A stretch of DNA of 25,725 nt from an uncultured Dermabacteraceae bacterium (GCA_943913905.1 CALTZZ010000016.1:1-25725), one strand, 5' to 3'. Positions 1 to 7,145 are shown, numbered from the stretch's first letter. Notes: generated from the letters alone by a model not told the origin. Made by a program: numbers and translations.

Positions 1-93
1 TGACAGGGCACACCGAGACGCACAAACGTACGGCGCGGAAAATAGGCTGAGACACACACGCTCGTGATTGGACTCGGAGACATGCGGACACAC

Positions 94-118
94 AAAAGCC
101 CGGGAATTTCACCCGGGC
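94..118 (-). terminator. Rho-independent terminator after DUF3040 gene
   Basis: A perfect 7-bp inverted repeat, GCCCGGG at 98-104 and CCCGGGC at 112-118, is separated by 7 bases. Read on the minus strand it is followed by TTTT at 94-97, so it terminates transcription from the DUF3040 gene. It would separate that gene from whatever lies beyond the left edge. Confidence 0.7.
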
Positions 119-148
119 AGGTTCAGTCCGCTAACAACTACGAGCACA

Positions 149-162
149 TGAGCCGTGGCTCA
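149..162. other. Short dyad TGAGCC-GT-GGCTCA
   Basis: A 14-bp dyad (149-154 and 157-162) with a two-base centre lies between the DUF3040 stop and its terminator. The centre is too small for a hairpin loop, so if functional it would be a protein-binding site. No gene start is close by. Chance occurrence is quite possible. Confidence 0.2.
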
Positions 163-189
163 CCACTGACCACGCTCGCGGGGGGCTTA

Positions 190-603
190 CTATCGACGTT
201 CCCCATCACGCCGATCCCAGCGTTCCTGCATGGCCCTCATAAAGCCCGATTGCTTCGGGCATCGTCCTCCGCCACGCACACCGTGACCAAAAGCGGGATG
301 CTGGTGACGAGGATCGTGAGGATGTGGCTTCTCAGGCCGCGACGCCGACAACCCGTACGTGGCGCTCGCGACCATGAGCACAAAGGCAAGCACCCCCAGC
401 CAAATCGTGTGCGACCACACGGCAAATACGAGGGCTGCAAGACCCAACACGACTCCCCCGGCGCCCACCGCGAGGCGCTTCGTATCAATCGAGCGCGGGC
501 GAGGAGACGGCTCGCTGAAGGCATCGGCCAACGTCGGATCGTCGCTCCGGAGCTGCTTCTCCAACTCGTCGAGGATCCTCTGTTCGTTTTCCGACAGTGG
601 CAT
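190..603 (-). CDS. DUF3040 family two-TM membrane protein
   Basis: A 137-residue protein of the DUF3040 family, function unknown, widespread in Actinomycetota. The N-terminus MPLSENEQRILDELEKQL is the family hallmark: a short acidic, helical cytoplasmic segment. Two hydrophobic segments follow at about residues 44-62 and 67-85, then a basic, His/Pro-rich tail. The ATG at 603 has a strong GAGGAGG Shine-Dalgarno sequence about 6 bases upstream. In many actinobacteria this gene sits between a HEPN/dinB region and mraZ of the division cluster, which fits its place at the left end here. A terminator follows at 94-118. The family assignment is secure; no biochemical role can be inferred from the sequence. 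Confidence 0.88.
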   Translation of the reverse strand: MPLSENEQRILDELEKQLRSDDPTLADAFSEPSPRPRSIDTKRLAVGAGGVVLGLAALVFAVWSHTIWLGVLAFVLMVASATYGLSASRPEKPHPHDPRHQHPAFGHGVRGGGRCPKQSGFMRAMQERWDRRDGERR

Positions 604-645
604 CTCTGCCTCCTCACGTGCACGGGTCCGCCACCATATGTCTTC

Positions 646-741
646 TCACCCAAACTCGGATGCGGGCGATGACGGTATCCAAAGTAGGGCTACCAGGATA
701 GGTCCCCAACCTGAAACGAGCGCGATCAGAATGCTACGCAT
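646..741 (-). CDS. Possible 31-residue single-pass membrane peptide
   Basis: A short open frame between dinB and DUF3040. It begins 12 bases after the dinB TAA in the same frame (ATG at 741) and ends with TGA at 646-648. The product starts MRSILIALVSGWGPILVALL and ends SSPASEFG: one hydrophobic segment with a single N-terminal Arg and an acidic tail, as expected for a small membrane peptide. There is no clear Shine-Dalgarno sequence, so it would depend on coupling to dinB translation or be non-coding. I do not recognise a family. It may be chance, although high hydrophobic content is not usual for random GC-rich reading frames. Confidence 0.22.
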   Translation of the reverse strand: MRSILIALVSGWGPILVALLWIPSSPASEFG

Positions 742-753
742 GCGCGCACTGTG

Positions 754-1977
754 TTAGGTGCCCGAGTCAGTTCCGTCCTTCGCACTTTCATGACCGCCGG
801 AAAGGCTCGTAGCCCGCGATAGTGCACCGACGCCAAAACGGGCACGGGCCTGGTCCATCGCCCGGTCCACATCGCTCCACGCCTCGCTTCTACCCTCAAG
901 GTCGCTCTGCACCACGCCACTCCCCTGGGCAGGCACCAGGTGCTCAGCTCGTACACCAAGTAACCGCACGACTCGGATCTCTGGGCGAGCCCGTTCGAAA
1001 GCCACGAGCGCGCGTTCCCGAAATTCCTCACTCCCCTGGGATGGATAGGGAAAACTCACGGCTCGAGTAATGGTTCGCCCGTCTCCGGCTCTCATCTTTA
1101 TGGATACGGTGCGGGCCGCAAAGCCGTGCTTACGCATCCGGTGCGCAACCTCATCTGCCATTGACGTCGCGAGGGCACGCAGCTTGACGGGGTCCGCAAC
1201 GTCGGTCCCAAACGTGCGTTCCTTACCAATGCTCTTATCCTTCGCTGCCGCCCCCAGCCTTCGAGGATCATCACCGCGGGCGAGATTGTGGAGCCGCGCG
1301 GCCCCCGAGCCGGCCACTCTCGCCAAGACATTGTGAGGTAGCTCGGCGAGCTCTCCCACCGTCTGCACTCCAAATGCAGCGAGCTTCTTCTGCGCTACAG
1401 GTCCGACCCCTCCTATAGCCGCCACCGGAAGCGGAGCCAGAAACTCAGCAGTGTGCTCAGGCTCCACCACAACTATTCCGTGAGGTTTGTGCGCTGCCGA
1501 GGCGATTTTTGCCACGGACATCGACTTCCCTACCCCGACGGAGCAGGTCAAGTGAACACGGTTCCACACCGCTAGCCTGATCGCCTCAGCCATCTCCTGA
1601 ACAGACGAGTGCAGGCGCTGCGCACCTGTAAGGTCCAGGTATGCTTCATCAACGCTCACCGTTTCACACAATGGCGTGAATTCATCCAGGGCCCCCATGA
1701 CTTCCCGCGAGACATCGCGATAGTGACCGTGACGACCGGGAAGAATGGTGAGCTGGGGGCAGAGGGCCAAGGCTCGGGATGTGGGCATAGCGCTTCGCAC
1801 ACCAAAAACGCGCGCTTCATAACTTGCTGTTGCGATCACTCCACGCGGTCCGGTACCACCAACAGCCAGCGGAATCCCTTTGAGTGACGGGTTATCGCGC
1901 ACTTCTACGGAAGCGAAGAACGCGTCCATATCGATATGGGCGATGACACGCTCCCAGGGGCGCCCCGGGTGAGACAT
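754..1977 (-). CDS. dinB: DNA polymerase IV (Y-family translesion polymerase)
   Basis: A 407-residue Y-family polymerase that performs error-prone bypass synthesis at damaged template. The palm is clear: IAHIDMDAFFASVE carries the first catalytic Asp (D16), and SVDEAYLDLTG carries D110 and E111. The finger motif ATASYEARVFGVRSAMP is present, as are a thumb helix-hairpin-helix (about 165-190) and a little-finger domain (about 235-345). The start at 1977 (MSHPGRPWERVIAH) is chosen because it gives the family N-terminus. A longer frame to 2046 would overlap the upstream HEPN gene stop region and add an atypical basic stretch. The gene begins 19 bases after the HEPN gene stop, so the two are probably cotranscribed. 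No beta-clamp motif is obvious at the C-terminus, which ends SAKDGTDSGT. Confidence 0.96.
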   Translation of the reverse strand: MSHPGRPWERVIAHIDMDAFFASVEVRDNPSLKGIPLAVGGTGPRGVIATASYEARVFGVRSAMPTSRALALCPQLTILPGRHGHYRDVSREVMGALDEFTPLCETVSVDEAYLDLTGAQRLHSSVQEMAEAIRLAVWNRVHLTCSVGVGKSMSVAKIASAAHKPHGIVVVEPEHTAEFLAPLPVAAIGGVGPVAQKKLAAFGVQTVGELAELPHNVLARVAGSGAARLHNLARGDDPRRLGAAAKDKSIGKERTFGTDVADPVKLRALATSMADEVAHRMRKHGFAARTVSIKMRAGDGRTITRAVSFPYPSQGSEEFRERALVAFERARPEIRVVRLLGVRAEHLVPAQGSGVVQSDLEGRSEAWSDVDRAMDQARARFGVGALSRATSLSGGHESAKDGTDSGT

Positions 1978-1996
1978 GCACACACCCCACTTCTTT

Positions 1997-2431
1997 CTAC
2001 GCTGCAGCCACATTCGCATCCATGATCTCGCGACGCACCAATGCAATGTGATTCAGCGTTCCTTCAACGTGCGTGCGCACATGTTCTGCAGTGATGAGTT
2101 TTGCACCTTGCGCTGATGCTTCCGCGCGTCGGCGCAATTGAACAAACGGTTCCACTTCAGCTGCTCGCACGGCATGCACCCCACCACAGCGAGCAAGTGC
2201 AGCCCACACGCTCAACGGTAGTGGCCGCTTCCGCGCGGAGTTAGCCCGCTCGCGGACAATCCCTGCAGTGCGAAGAGCGACGCGGTGGACGTGCTCAAAA
2301 TCAGCGGCGTAATTGGGAGTCTCGCCCACTTTCAACACCCGCACGGCAGTCAGTTCGCGCTCGTACTCGTCCAGTCGATCGAGCCAATCATTGATGTTGT
2401 CGATGGCGAGCATCGTGCCAAAGTTACGCAT
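1997..2431 (-). CDS. SAV_6107-family HEPN domain protein
   Basis: A 144-residue helical protein matching the actinobacterial SAV_6107 HEPN group. Recognisable features are the early LDRLDEYERELTAVR helix, the central PNYAADFEHVHRVALRTAG segment and the VWAALARCGGVHAVRAAEVEPF stretch before an amphipathic helix. HEPN domains are often RNases or nucleotide-binding partners, but the classical RxxxxH pair is not evident, so no catalytic claim is made. The ATG at 2431 has GGAAGGGGA upstream. A damage-type promoter (2462-2484) lies about 30 bases before the start. dinB follows after 19 bases, so the pair likely forms one unit. An internal ATG (MLAIDN, residue 7) is an alternative start. Confidence 0.85.
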   Translation of the reverse strand: MRNFGTMLAIDNINDWLDRLDEYERELTAVRVLKVGETPNYAADFEHVHRVALRTAGIVRERANSARKRPLPLSVWAALARCGGVHAVRAAEVEPFVQLRRRAEASAQGAKLITAEHVRTHVEGTLNHIALVRREIMDANVAAA

Positions 2432-2461
2432 GTGGTGTCCCCTTCCCGGTGGTGTGATTTC

Positions 2462-2484
2462 ACCCTAGAAAAGGGGTGAGACAA
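2462..2484 (-). promoter_or_regulatory. PafBC-type DNA-damage promoter for HEPN-dinB
   Basis: On the minus strand TTGTCTCAC (2476-2484) is followed by exactly 8 bases and then TAGGGT (2462-2467). This fits the TTGTC-N12-TAnnnT layout of the LexA-independent mycobacterial damage promoter (published form tTGTCRgtg-N8-TAnnnT), though the three bases after TGTCT are CAC rather than GTG. The predicted transcript start, near 2455, lies about 24 bases before the HEPN start codon. The longer word GGGTGAGACAAATAAAC (2474-2490, plus strand) matches the recA and lexA copies at 15 of 17 bases. Confidence 0.6.
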
Positions 2485-2505
2485 ATAAACGCTCGCCGTC
2501 GATGA

Positions 2506-2514
2506 CGTGGACAA
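2506..2514 (-). promoter_or_regulatory. TTGTCCACG site (DnaA-box-like) upstream of damage promoter
   Basis: TTGTCCACG on the minus strand matches the high-GC actinobacterial DnaA box TTGTCCACA at 8 of 9 bases. It begins 30 bases from the TTGTCTCAC element, close to the 32-base offset seen at recA. One site alone would be unremarkable; the shared placement is what makes it worth recording. Confidence 0.3.
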
Positions 2515-2542
2515 CCCGCCATCTGGACGAAAGCATGCCGCG

Positions 2543-2548
2543 TAGAAT
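2543..2548 (+). promoter_or_regulatory. -10 hexamer of leaderless spermidine-synthase-like gene
   Basis: TAGAAT ends exactly six bases before the ATG at 2555, so transcription should begin at or next to the start codon. No Shine-Dalgarno sequence precedes the ATG. No convincing -35 is visible. Confidence 0.6.
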
Positions 2549-2554
2549 CGGCGC

Positions 2555-3385
2555 ATGGCCCGCCGCTCTAATCGTCTCCCTCTCCATCTCCCGTTCTTCG
2601 AAGACATCCGCACGGCACATTCCCTGGTGCGGCTCGAACCGGAGACAGACGGCTCATACACGGTGATCATCGACGGGATGGAAAGTTCCCACATTCACCC
2701 CGACCCCACGCATCTCACCTTCGAGTACATGCGTTGGATCTTCGGCATCATTGACGGCACGTTCTCACGCACCGAACCGCTGGCAATCGCGCACCTCGGC
2801 GGAGGGGCGGCCGCCTTACCCCGAGCGATTGCTTATGCGTTCCCGCAGTCAAAGAATTCGGTCGTCGAGCTCGATGCTGACCTCGTCGAACTCGTCCGTT
2901 CGTGGGTAGCGGATCTACCGCGCTCACCCCGGGTATCGCTGCGGGCGGCTGACGCGTTCGACGCCCTGCACGGTTGGCGAAGCGACAGATTCGATGTCCT
3001 CATCCGGGACACGTTCTCCAATGCGCTAACCCCCGCTCCGCTGCGCAGCATCGAAGCCGCGTCTGCAGCGAAACGTGTACTGAAACCCGGCGGAATGTTC
3101 CTCGCGAACGCAGCCCTCGCGCCCGACCAGCGCGAGCTCGCCGATGAAATCGTGACTCTTCGTGAGGTGTTCGGTCACATCGAGGTCATTACGGAGCCGT
3201 CGGCGCTGAAGAAACGTCGACGCACAAATGCCATCATCGTCGCTGGTCGCCCCCTCACAGAGGCCGCTGACCAGGCAATACGCACCGACGCCGTCACGGT
3301 ACGGGTACTCGAGCAGAAGACAGTCGACCGGCTCGCGAGCGGCGGAAAGATCGTTCGCGCCGAACATTCAGACCTCCCCTCTTAA
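2555..3385 (+). CDS. Spermidine-synthase-like protein (SAM-MTase fold)
   Basis: A 276-residue protein of the spermine/spermidine synthase-like Rossmann family. The nucleotide-binding loop is IAHLGGGAAALPRAIA (about residues 78-93), followed by the acidic strand end VVELDADLVELV and a DAFDAL segment. The position that carries the catalytic DxxDP-type motif in true aminopropyltransferases reads VLIRDTFSNAL. Polyamine synthesis is therefore doubtful, and a small-molecule methyltransferase or structural relative is as likely. Actinobacterial genomes annotate similar stand-alone proteins as fused MFS/spermidine synthase without the transporter part; there are no membrane segments here. The ATG is leaderless. 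The gene is divergent from the HEPN-dinB unit and ends in a strong hairpin shared with cspA. Confidence 0.75.
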   Translation: MARRSNRLPLHLPFFEDIRTAHSLVRLEPETDGSYTVIIDGMESSHIHPDPTHLTFEYMRWIFGIIDGTFSRTEPLAIAHLGGGAAALPRAIAYAFPQSKNSVVELDADLVELVRSWVADLPRSPRVSLRAADAFDALHGWRSDRFDVLIRDTFSNALTPAPLRSIEAASAAKRVLKPGGMFLANAALAPDQRELADEIVTLREVFGHIEVITEPSALKKRRRTNAIIVAGRPLTEAADQAIRTDAVTVRVLEQKTVDRLASGGKIVRAEHSDLPS

Positions 3386-3388
3386 ACA

Positions 3389-3422
3389 CGTGAGCCCCAG
3401 CCATAATTGGCTGGGGCTCACG
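3389..3422. terminator. Bidirectional hairpin between convergent genes
   Basis: A perfect 14-bp inverted repeat (3389-3402 and 3409-3422, core GTGAGCCCCAGCC) encloses a 6-base loop. It lies between the stop of the spermidine-synthase-like gene and the stop of cspA, so it can terminate both. No long T tract follows on either strand, as is common in actinobacterial intrinsic terminators. Confidence 0.8.
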
Positions 3423-3436
3423 GAAGCCTATGAAGC

Positions 3437-3640
3437 TCAGATGGGGCGCACCTGCGAAGCCTGCGGGCCCTTGTCGCTCTGAGCAAGTTCAAATTCGACG
3501 CGCTGACCTTCGTCAAGAGCGCGGAATCCGTCCATGTCAATGCTGGTGTGATGAACGAAGACGTCTGCGCCGCCGCCATCAACCTCGATGAAACCGAAAC
3601 CCTTTTCGGCGTTGAACCACTTTACCGACCCTGTTGCCAT
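3437..3640 (-). CDS. cspA: Cold-shock domain protein (CspA family)
   Basis: A 67-residue single cold-shock domain that binds single-stranded RNA or DNA as a chaperone. RNP1 (KGFGFIE, residues 13-19) and RNP2 (VFVHH, about 28-32) are intact, and the start MATGSVKWFNAEKGFGFI is family standard. The start at 3640 is chosen over an upstream ATG at 3676, which would add 12 residues with no family match. AGGAC lies about 8 bases before the ATG. A -10 candidate (TATAGT, 3654-3659) is so close that the leader would be only a few bases. This contrasts with the long cold-responsive leader of E. coli cspA and suggests a constitutive member. Confidence 0.95.
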   Translation of the reverse strand: MATGSVKWFNAEKGFGFIEVDGGGADVFVHHTSIDMDGFRALDEGQRVEFELAQSDKGPQASQVRPI

Positions 3641-3653
3641 GGGCGATGTCCTA

Positions 3654-3659
3654 ACTATA
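3654..3659 (-). promoter_or_regulatory. -10 hexamer candidate for cspA
   Basis: TATAGT on the minus strand matches TATAAT at 5 of 6. A weak -35 (TTGGTG) lies 18 bases further upstream, inside the terminator hairpin of the preceding PAC2 gene. The T-rich terminator tail would form part of the promoter spacer. Confidence 0.45.
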
Positions 3660-3660
3660 C

Positions 3661-3694
3661 AAAAATAAAAATCCAAGCACCAAGCGGTGCCTGG
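3661..3694 (-). terminator. Rho-independent terminator of PAC2 gene
   Basis: CCAAGCACC (3673-3681) and GGTGCCTGG (3686-3694) pair with one mismatch around a 4-base loop. On the minus strand they are followed by the T-rich run ATTTTTATTTTTG. This is the clearest classical intrinsic terminator in the window, placed about 70 bases after the PAC2 stop. Confidence 0.8.
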
Positions 3695-3766
3695 GTTTCA
3701 AGTGTCCCACACCGTTCATGCCCGTGCCCATACTTGTTTCAGGAAATATCTGAGAAATGTGCGCCA

Positions 3767-4696
3767 TCACTCTTCATCGTCGCGCGAGCTCTCCGCAAGA
3801 AAACGCTCGAGTGACTCACCGATTTCGTCCGGGGTTGGTGTATCAAGGACTGTTCGCTCCCCTTCACCAAGTGAGGACCGAACAGCATCGTATGCCTCTT
3901 CGAGAGATGCGATGTGCCGTCCAAGCTCGTCGTTTTCTTCTACATCCGAGTCGATGACGCGCGACGATACAGACACCACTTCCCCCAAATCGGCCAGTGG
4001 CAGCTGCAGATCAACTGCTTCGGAAACCCGCCGCAACAACGCTAGTGCTCCCGCGGGAAAAGCTGTGCGCGTTAAATAGTGCGGAATTTGCGCCACAAAC
4101 CCACTTGACGAGATTTCCGCTGTTTCCATGACCGTTTCCACAAAAGCCGCAAAACTGGCTGGAACTTCCATGGGTTCAGAATCCGGCGGCACAGGCGCGC
4201 CAGCAGCTCTTGCGACGGCGTTCGCATGAGGGACCATCGCGATCAGGCGCGTGTGGGGCACCTCAGCAGGTACCGAACGCAACGTCACATGGGAGGACAC
4301 TCCGAAGACATCGCACAACTCCACGAGCGAGTCCGCAGCCCCGTTCCACCTCAAATCGGGCTCTTGACCAAAGAGGAGCAGGAACGGTTTTCCCGCTTCA
4401 TCCCACATTAAGTCCACGGCGATTTCCGGCACAGCGTCCATGGAGAAGCCCCGTCCATCGAATTTGGCAACAGGACGCGACGAACGAAAATCGATCAATT
4501 CATCCGCGTCAAACGTTGCTATCCGCCGGTGCTCGAGTGACTCGTGAAGGTATCGAGAAGTCACGTCACAGATGTGTCCTGCATCGATGGCACCTGGGAG
4601 AACAGACACGAGAACAACCCCTCGAGGAACCTGGGGCGCCTCGTCGCCGTCGGCCAACCAGTACAGAGGTCGGCGCCTCATTCTGTGATCCGCCAT
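3767..4696 (-). CDS. PAC2 family protein
   Basis: A 309-residue protein of the PAC2 (proteasome assembly chaperone 2-like) family, common in actinobacteria and of unknown bacterial function. Typical features are VVLVSVLPGAIDAGHICDVTSRYL near the N-terminus (about 25-48), the FDADELIDFRSSRP segment (about 57-70), LLLFGQEPDLRWN (about 106-118), a VPHTR block (about 147-151) and the SSSGFVAQIPHYL block (about 200-212). A charged, probably helical C-terminus follows. The ATG at 4696 gives the usual short N-terminus; GAGG lies close before it. An alternative ATG is at 4681, and a longer frame to 4900 would invade the divergent helR gene. The gene ends in a strong intrinsic terminator and is divergent from helR. 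Confidence 0.85.
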   Translation of the reverse strand: MADHRMRRRPLYWLADGDEAPQVPRGVVLVSVLPGAIDAGHICDVTSRYLHESLEHRRIATFDADELIDFRSSRPVAKFDGRGFSMDAVPEIAVDLMWDEAGKPFLLLFGQEPDLRWNGAADSLVELCDVFGVSSHVTLRSVPAEVPHTRLIAMVPHANAVARAAGAPVPPDSEPMEVPASFAAFVETVMETAEISSSGFVAQIPHYLTRTAFPAGALALLRRVSEAVDLQLPLADLGEVVSVSSRVIDSDVEENDELGRHIASLEEAYDAVRSSLGEGERTVLDTPTPDEIGESLERFLAESSRDDEE

Positions 4697-4839
4697 CGGG
4701 CCTCGCTTTCGGAAAAAGCCGCGGTTGAGCGGTCTGAGTGTGTATGCCAGGTGTTCATTCGACAATAATGGAATGTCCCTTGCGCGCGGTTCAGGTTCCG
4801 CGCATCGGGTTACGTCTCCTCCTTGGTGGAAGGCAAGCC

Positions 4840-7101
4840 ATGAACTCCTTGCAGGAACAGATTGCCATCGAACAGTCCAACGCCTCTGCGCTATACGCAC
4901 GCATCGATGAGTTGATCGCCCACGTTCGCGCTCAACTCTCCGACGTCATCGCGGAGCAAAGCGCATCGACCCATCAAAACCGCAGCGAACGCGATTCGTT
5001 TGCCGCGTACTACGAGGACCGCCTCAACCTTTTGCGCACGGTCTCTGAAAATGCGCTTTTTGGTCGTCTCGATATGGACGATGCGACCCGCCATTACATT
5101 GGCCGCATCGGCGTCTTCACTGCCGACCGCGAGCAGTTGCTCGTTGATTGGCGTGCACCAGCGGCTGCCGCTTTCTATCAGGCGACCCCCAAGCACCCCA
5201 TGGACGTGCGGCTTCGCCGCCACATCGTCTCTCAGGGCCGCACTGTCACCGGCATCGAGGACGATGTGCTAGATTCTTCGATCCTCGAATCGTCGGACGA
5301 TGAGCATCTGGCACTGCAGGGCGAAGGCGCTCTTCTCTCCGCCGTTAGCGCCTCTCGTACGGGCCGCATGGGTGACATCGTCGCTACGATCCAAGCCGAG
5401 CAAGACCGCATCATTCGTCATGAGACGCGCGGGGTTCTCGTTGTTCAAGGTGGCCCCGGCACCGGCAAGACCGCCGTCGCGCTCCACCGCGCCGCCTACC
5501 AGCTGTATACCCACCGCACACGCCTCGAGCATTCCGGCGTGCTTATCGTGGCGCCCACGCGCGGATTCCTCCGCTACATCGAACGAGTGCTCCCAAGCCT
5601 GGGCGAGACTGGGCTCGTGATGGCAACGCCGGGCGAGCTCTTCCCCGGACTCGTCACGACCGCCCACGACACTGCCGAGGTAGCCCTCATCAAGGGGGCA
5701 CTACCCATGGCCAAGGTGCTCAAGCGCGCCGTCAAGAATCGGCAGCTCGTTCCCTCTGCTCCGATCGCCCTCTCGATCGACGGCGTCCACATCGCACTCA
5801 CACCCGAAGACATCAAGGCCGCTCGACGCGAAGCCCGCGCCACGAATCGACCGCACAATCTCGCCCGAACCACGTTCGTCCGTGCCGCGCTCGACCGGCT
5901 CGTGGAAACCTATATCGCTGAACTGAAGCGTTTGGGCCACAGCTACGCTGAAGAGGACCGCCGTGACTTGATCGCGGATCTGCGGACTAACCGCGGGGTC
6001 AAGGTGGCGCTCAACCGATGCTGGCTGCCTTACACCCCCGAGTCTTTCCTTCGATCATTTTTCGCTGATCGCGCCCGCGTACGAAAGGCGGCGGGCCGGC
6101 ACGTTCCACGGGGCGACGCCGACCTGCTTGTTCGCAGCAAGGACTCCGCGTGGACGATCGAAGACATCCCGCTGCTCGATGAAGTGGCTGAGCTGCTTGG
6201 CGAAGATGATGCCGCAGCTCGTCGCCAGAGCGAACGTGATGAACAGCAGGGACGAGACCGTGTGGAGTTCGCCTCCAAGGTCCTTGAGATGATGGACGCG
6301 AGTTCCGCAGTGAGCGCTGAGGATCTTGCGGCGCATGTGAACTTCAGACGCGATTCACGAACGCTGGCGGAGCGTGCCGCTGCCGACCGAACCTGGACCT
6401 ACGGCCACATTGTGGTGGATGAGGCTCAGGAGCTTTCTCCCATGATGTGGCGGCTGCTCATGAGGCGTAACCCTACGAAGTCGTTCACCGTTGTGGGTGA
6501 CGTCGCGCAAACGTCGGCGCCGGCGGGCTCGAATGCGTGGGATGCGGCGCTGTCTCCGTTCGTGGAAGACCGCGCCATCATCGAAGAGTTGACGGTCAAC
6601 TACCGCACCCCGACGAAGATCATGTCGCGTGCGCTCGCTGTTGCGAGGCAGCACAACTTGGCTGTTACAGACGTCAAGAGTGTGCGCGAGGGAGACTGGG
6701 ACGTCCGCGATGTTCCTGCGACGTCTGGTTCTAATACCGCGCTGGCAGAGGCTGCGTGCGGCGCCATTGACCAGGCCCTCACTGACGCCCCCGGGAGGGT
6801 GGCTTTGATCGCCAGCGATCATCGAGTTGAGGAACTCGCGGCGGCAATGGCCGAGCATTTTGGACACGACCGCGTGGGACTCGGCTCCCTAGGCGTTGAC
6901 CGCGAGATTTCGGTGATGGGTCCGACGGGTGCGAAGGGTTTAGAGTTCGATACGGCTGTAGTCGTGGAACCGGCTGAGATGATCGCGGCGCATGATCGCG
7001 GGATTGGCGACCTGTACGTGGCGATGACCCGCCCCACGCAAATCCTTGCGCTGGTTCATTCGCAGGCGCTCCCTCGCGGGATCATGCACAACGCCCACTG
7101 A
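4840..7101 (+). CDS. helR: HelR/HelD-type RNA polymerase recycling ATPase
   Basis: A 753-residue UvrD-like motor protein. The HelD/HelR group removes stalled or drug-bound RNA polymerase from DNA, and HelR homologues protect polymerase from rifamycins in other actinobacteria. An N-terminal coiled segment (about 1-60) precedes the HelD-type block VDWRAPAAAAFYQA (about 102-115). The Walker A motif GGPGTGKT is at about 204-211, Walker B IVVDEAQELSP at about 523-533, the GAKGLEFD motif near 694-701, and LYVAMTRPTQIL near the C-terminus. The start at 4840 is chosen for GGAAGG 7 bases upstream; a longer frame from 4738 has no family N-terminus. No 19-bp rifamycin-associated palindrome is evident upstream. 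HelR versus a housekeeping HelD cannot be settled from sequence alone. Confidence 0.85.
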   Translation: MNSLQEQIAIEQSNASALYARIDELIAHVRAQLSDVIAEQSASTHQNRSERDSFAAYYEDRLNLLRTVSENALFGRLDMDDATRHYIGRIGVFTADREQLLVDWRAPAAAAFYQATPKHPMDVRLRRHIVSQGRTVTGIEDDVLDSSILESSDDEHLALQGEGALLSAVSASRTGRMGDIVATIQAEQDRIIRHETRGVLVVQGGPGTGKTAVALHRAAYQLYTHRTRLEHSGVLIVAPTRGFLRYIERVLPSLGETGLVMATPGELFPGLVTTAHDTAEVALIKGALPMAKVLKRAVKNRQLVPSAPIALSIDGVHIALTPEDIKAARREARATNRPHNLARTTFVRAALDRLVETYIAELKRLGHSYAEEDRRDLIADLRTNRGVKVALNRCWLPYTPESFLRSFFADRARVRKAAGRHVPRGDADLLVRSKDSAWTIEDIPLLDEVAELLGEDDAAARRQSERDEQQGRDRVEFASKVLEMMDASSAVSAEDLAAHVNFRRDSRTLAERAAADRTWTYGHIVVDEAQELSPMMWRLLMRRNPTKSFTVVGDVAQTSAPAGSNAWDAALSPFVEDRAIIEELTVNYRTPTKIMSRALAVARQHNLAVTDVKSVREGDWDVRDVPATSGSNTALAEAACGAIDQALTDAPGRVALIASDHRVEELAAAMAEHFGHDRVGLGSLGVDREISVMGPTGAKGLEFDTAVVVEPAEMIAAHDRGIGDLYVAMTRPTQILALVHSQALPRGIMHNAH

Positions 7102-7109
7102 TATGAAGA

Positions 7110-7145
7110 ACCGGTGGCCATGGCTTCCCCTCCATGACCACCGGT
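7110..7145. terminator. Bidirectional hairpin between helR and nrdR
   Basis: ACCGGTGG-C-CATGG (7110-7123) pairs with CCATG-A-CCACCGGT (7132-7145) around an 8-base loop, giving a long stem with one internal mismatch. It sits between the convergent stops of helR and nrdR. Confidence 0.8.

Noticed and set aside
157..176. GTGG repeats as possible MraZ-binding sites
   Set aside because: The two units (GTGGTCAGTGG on the minus strand) have a 7-base period rather than the about 10-base period of MraZ boxes, and they lie inside the DUF3040 terminator region.
1967..1977. Further copy of GGGTGAGACAT at the dinB start codon
   Set aside because: It matches the damage element over only 11 bases and encodes the dinB N-terminus (MSHP); no TAnnnT follows at the right spacing, so it is probably coincidental.
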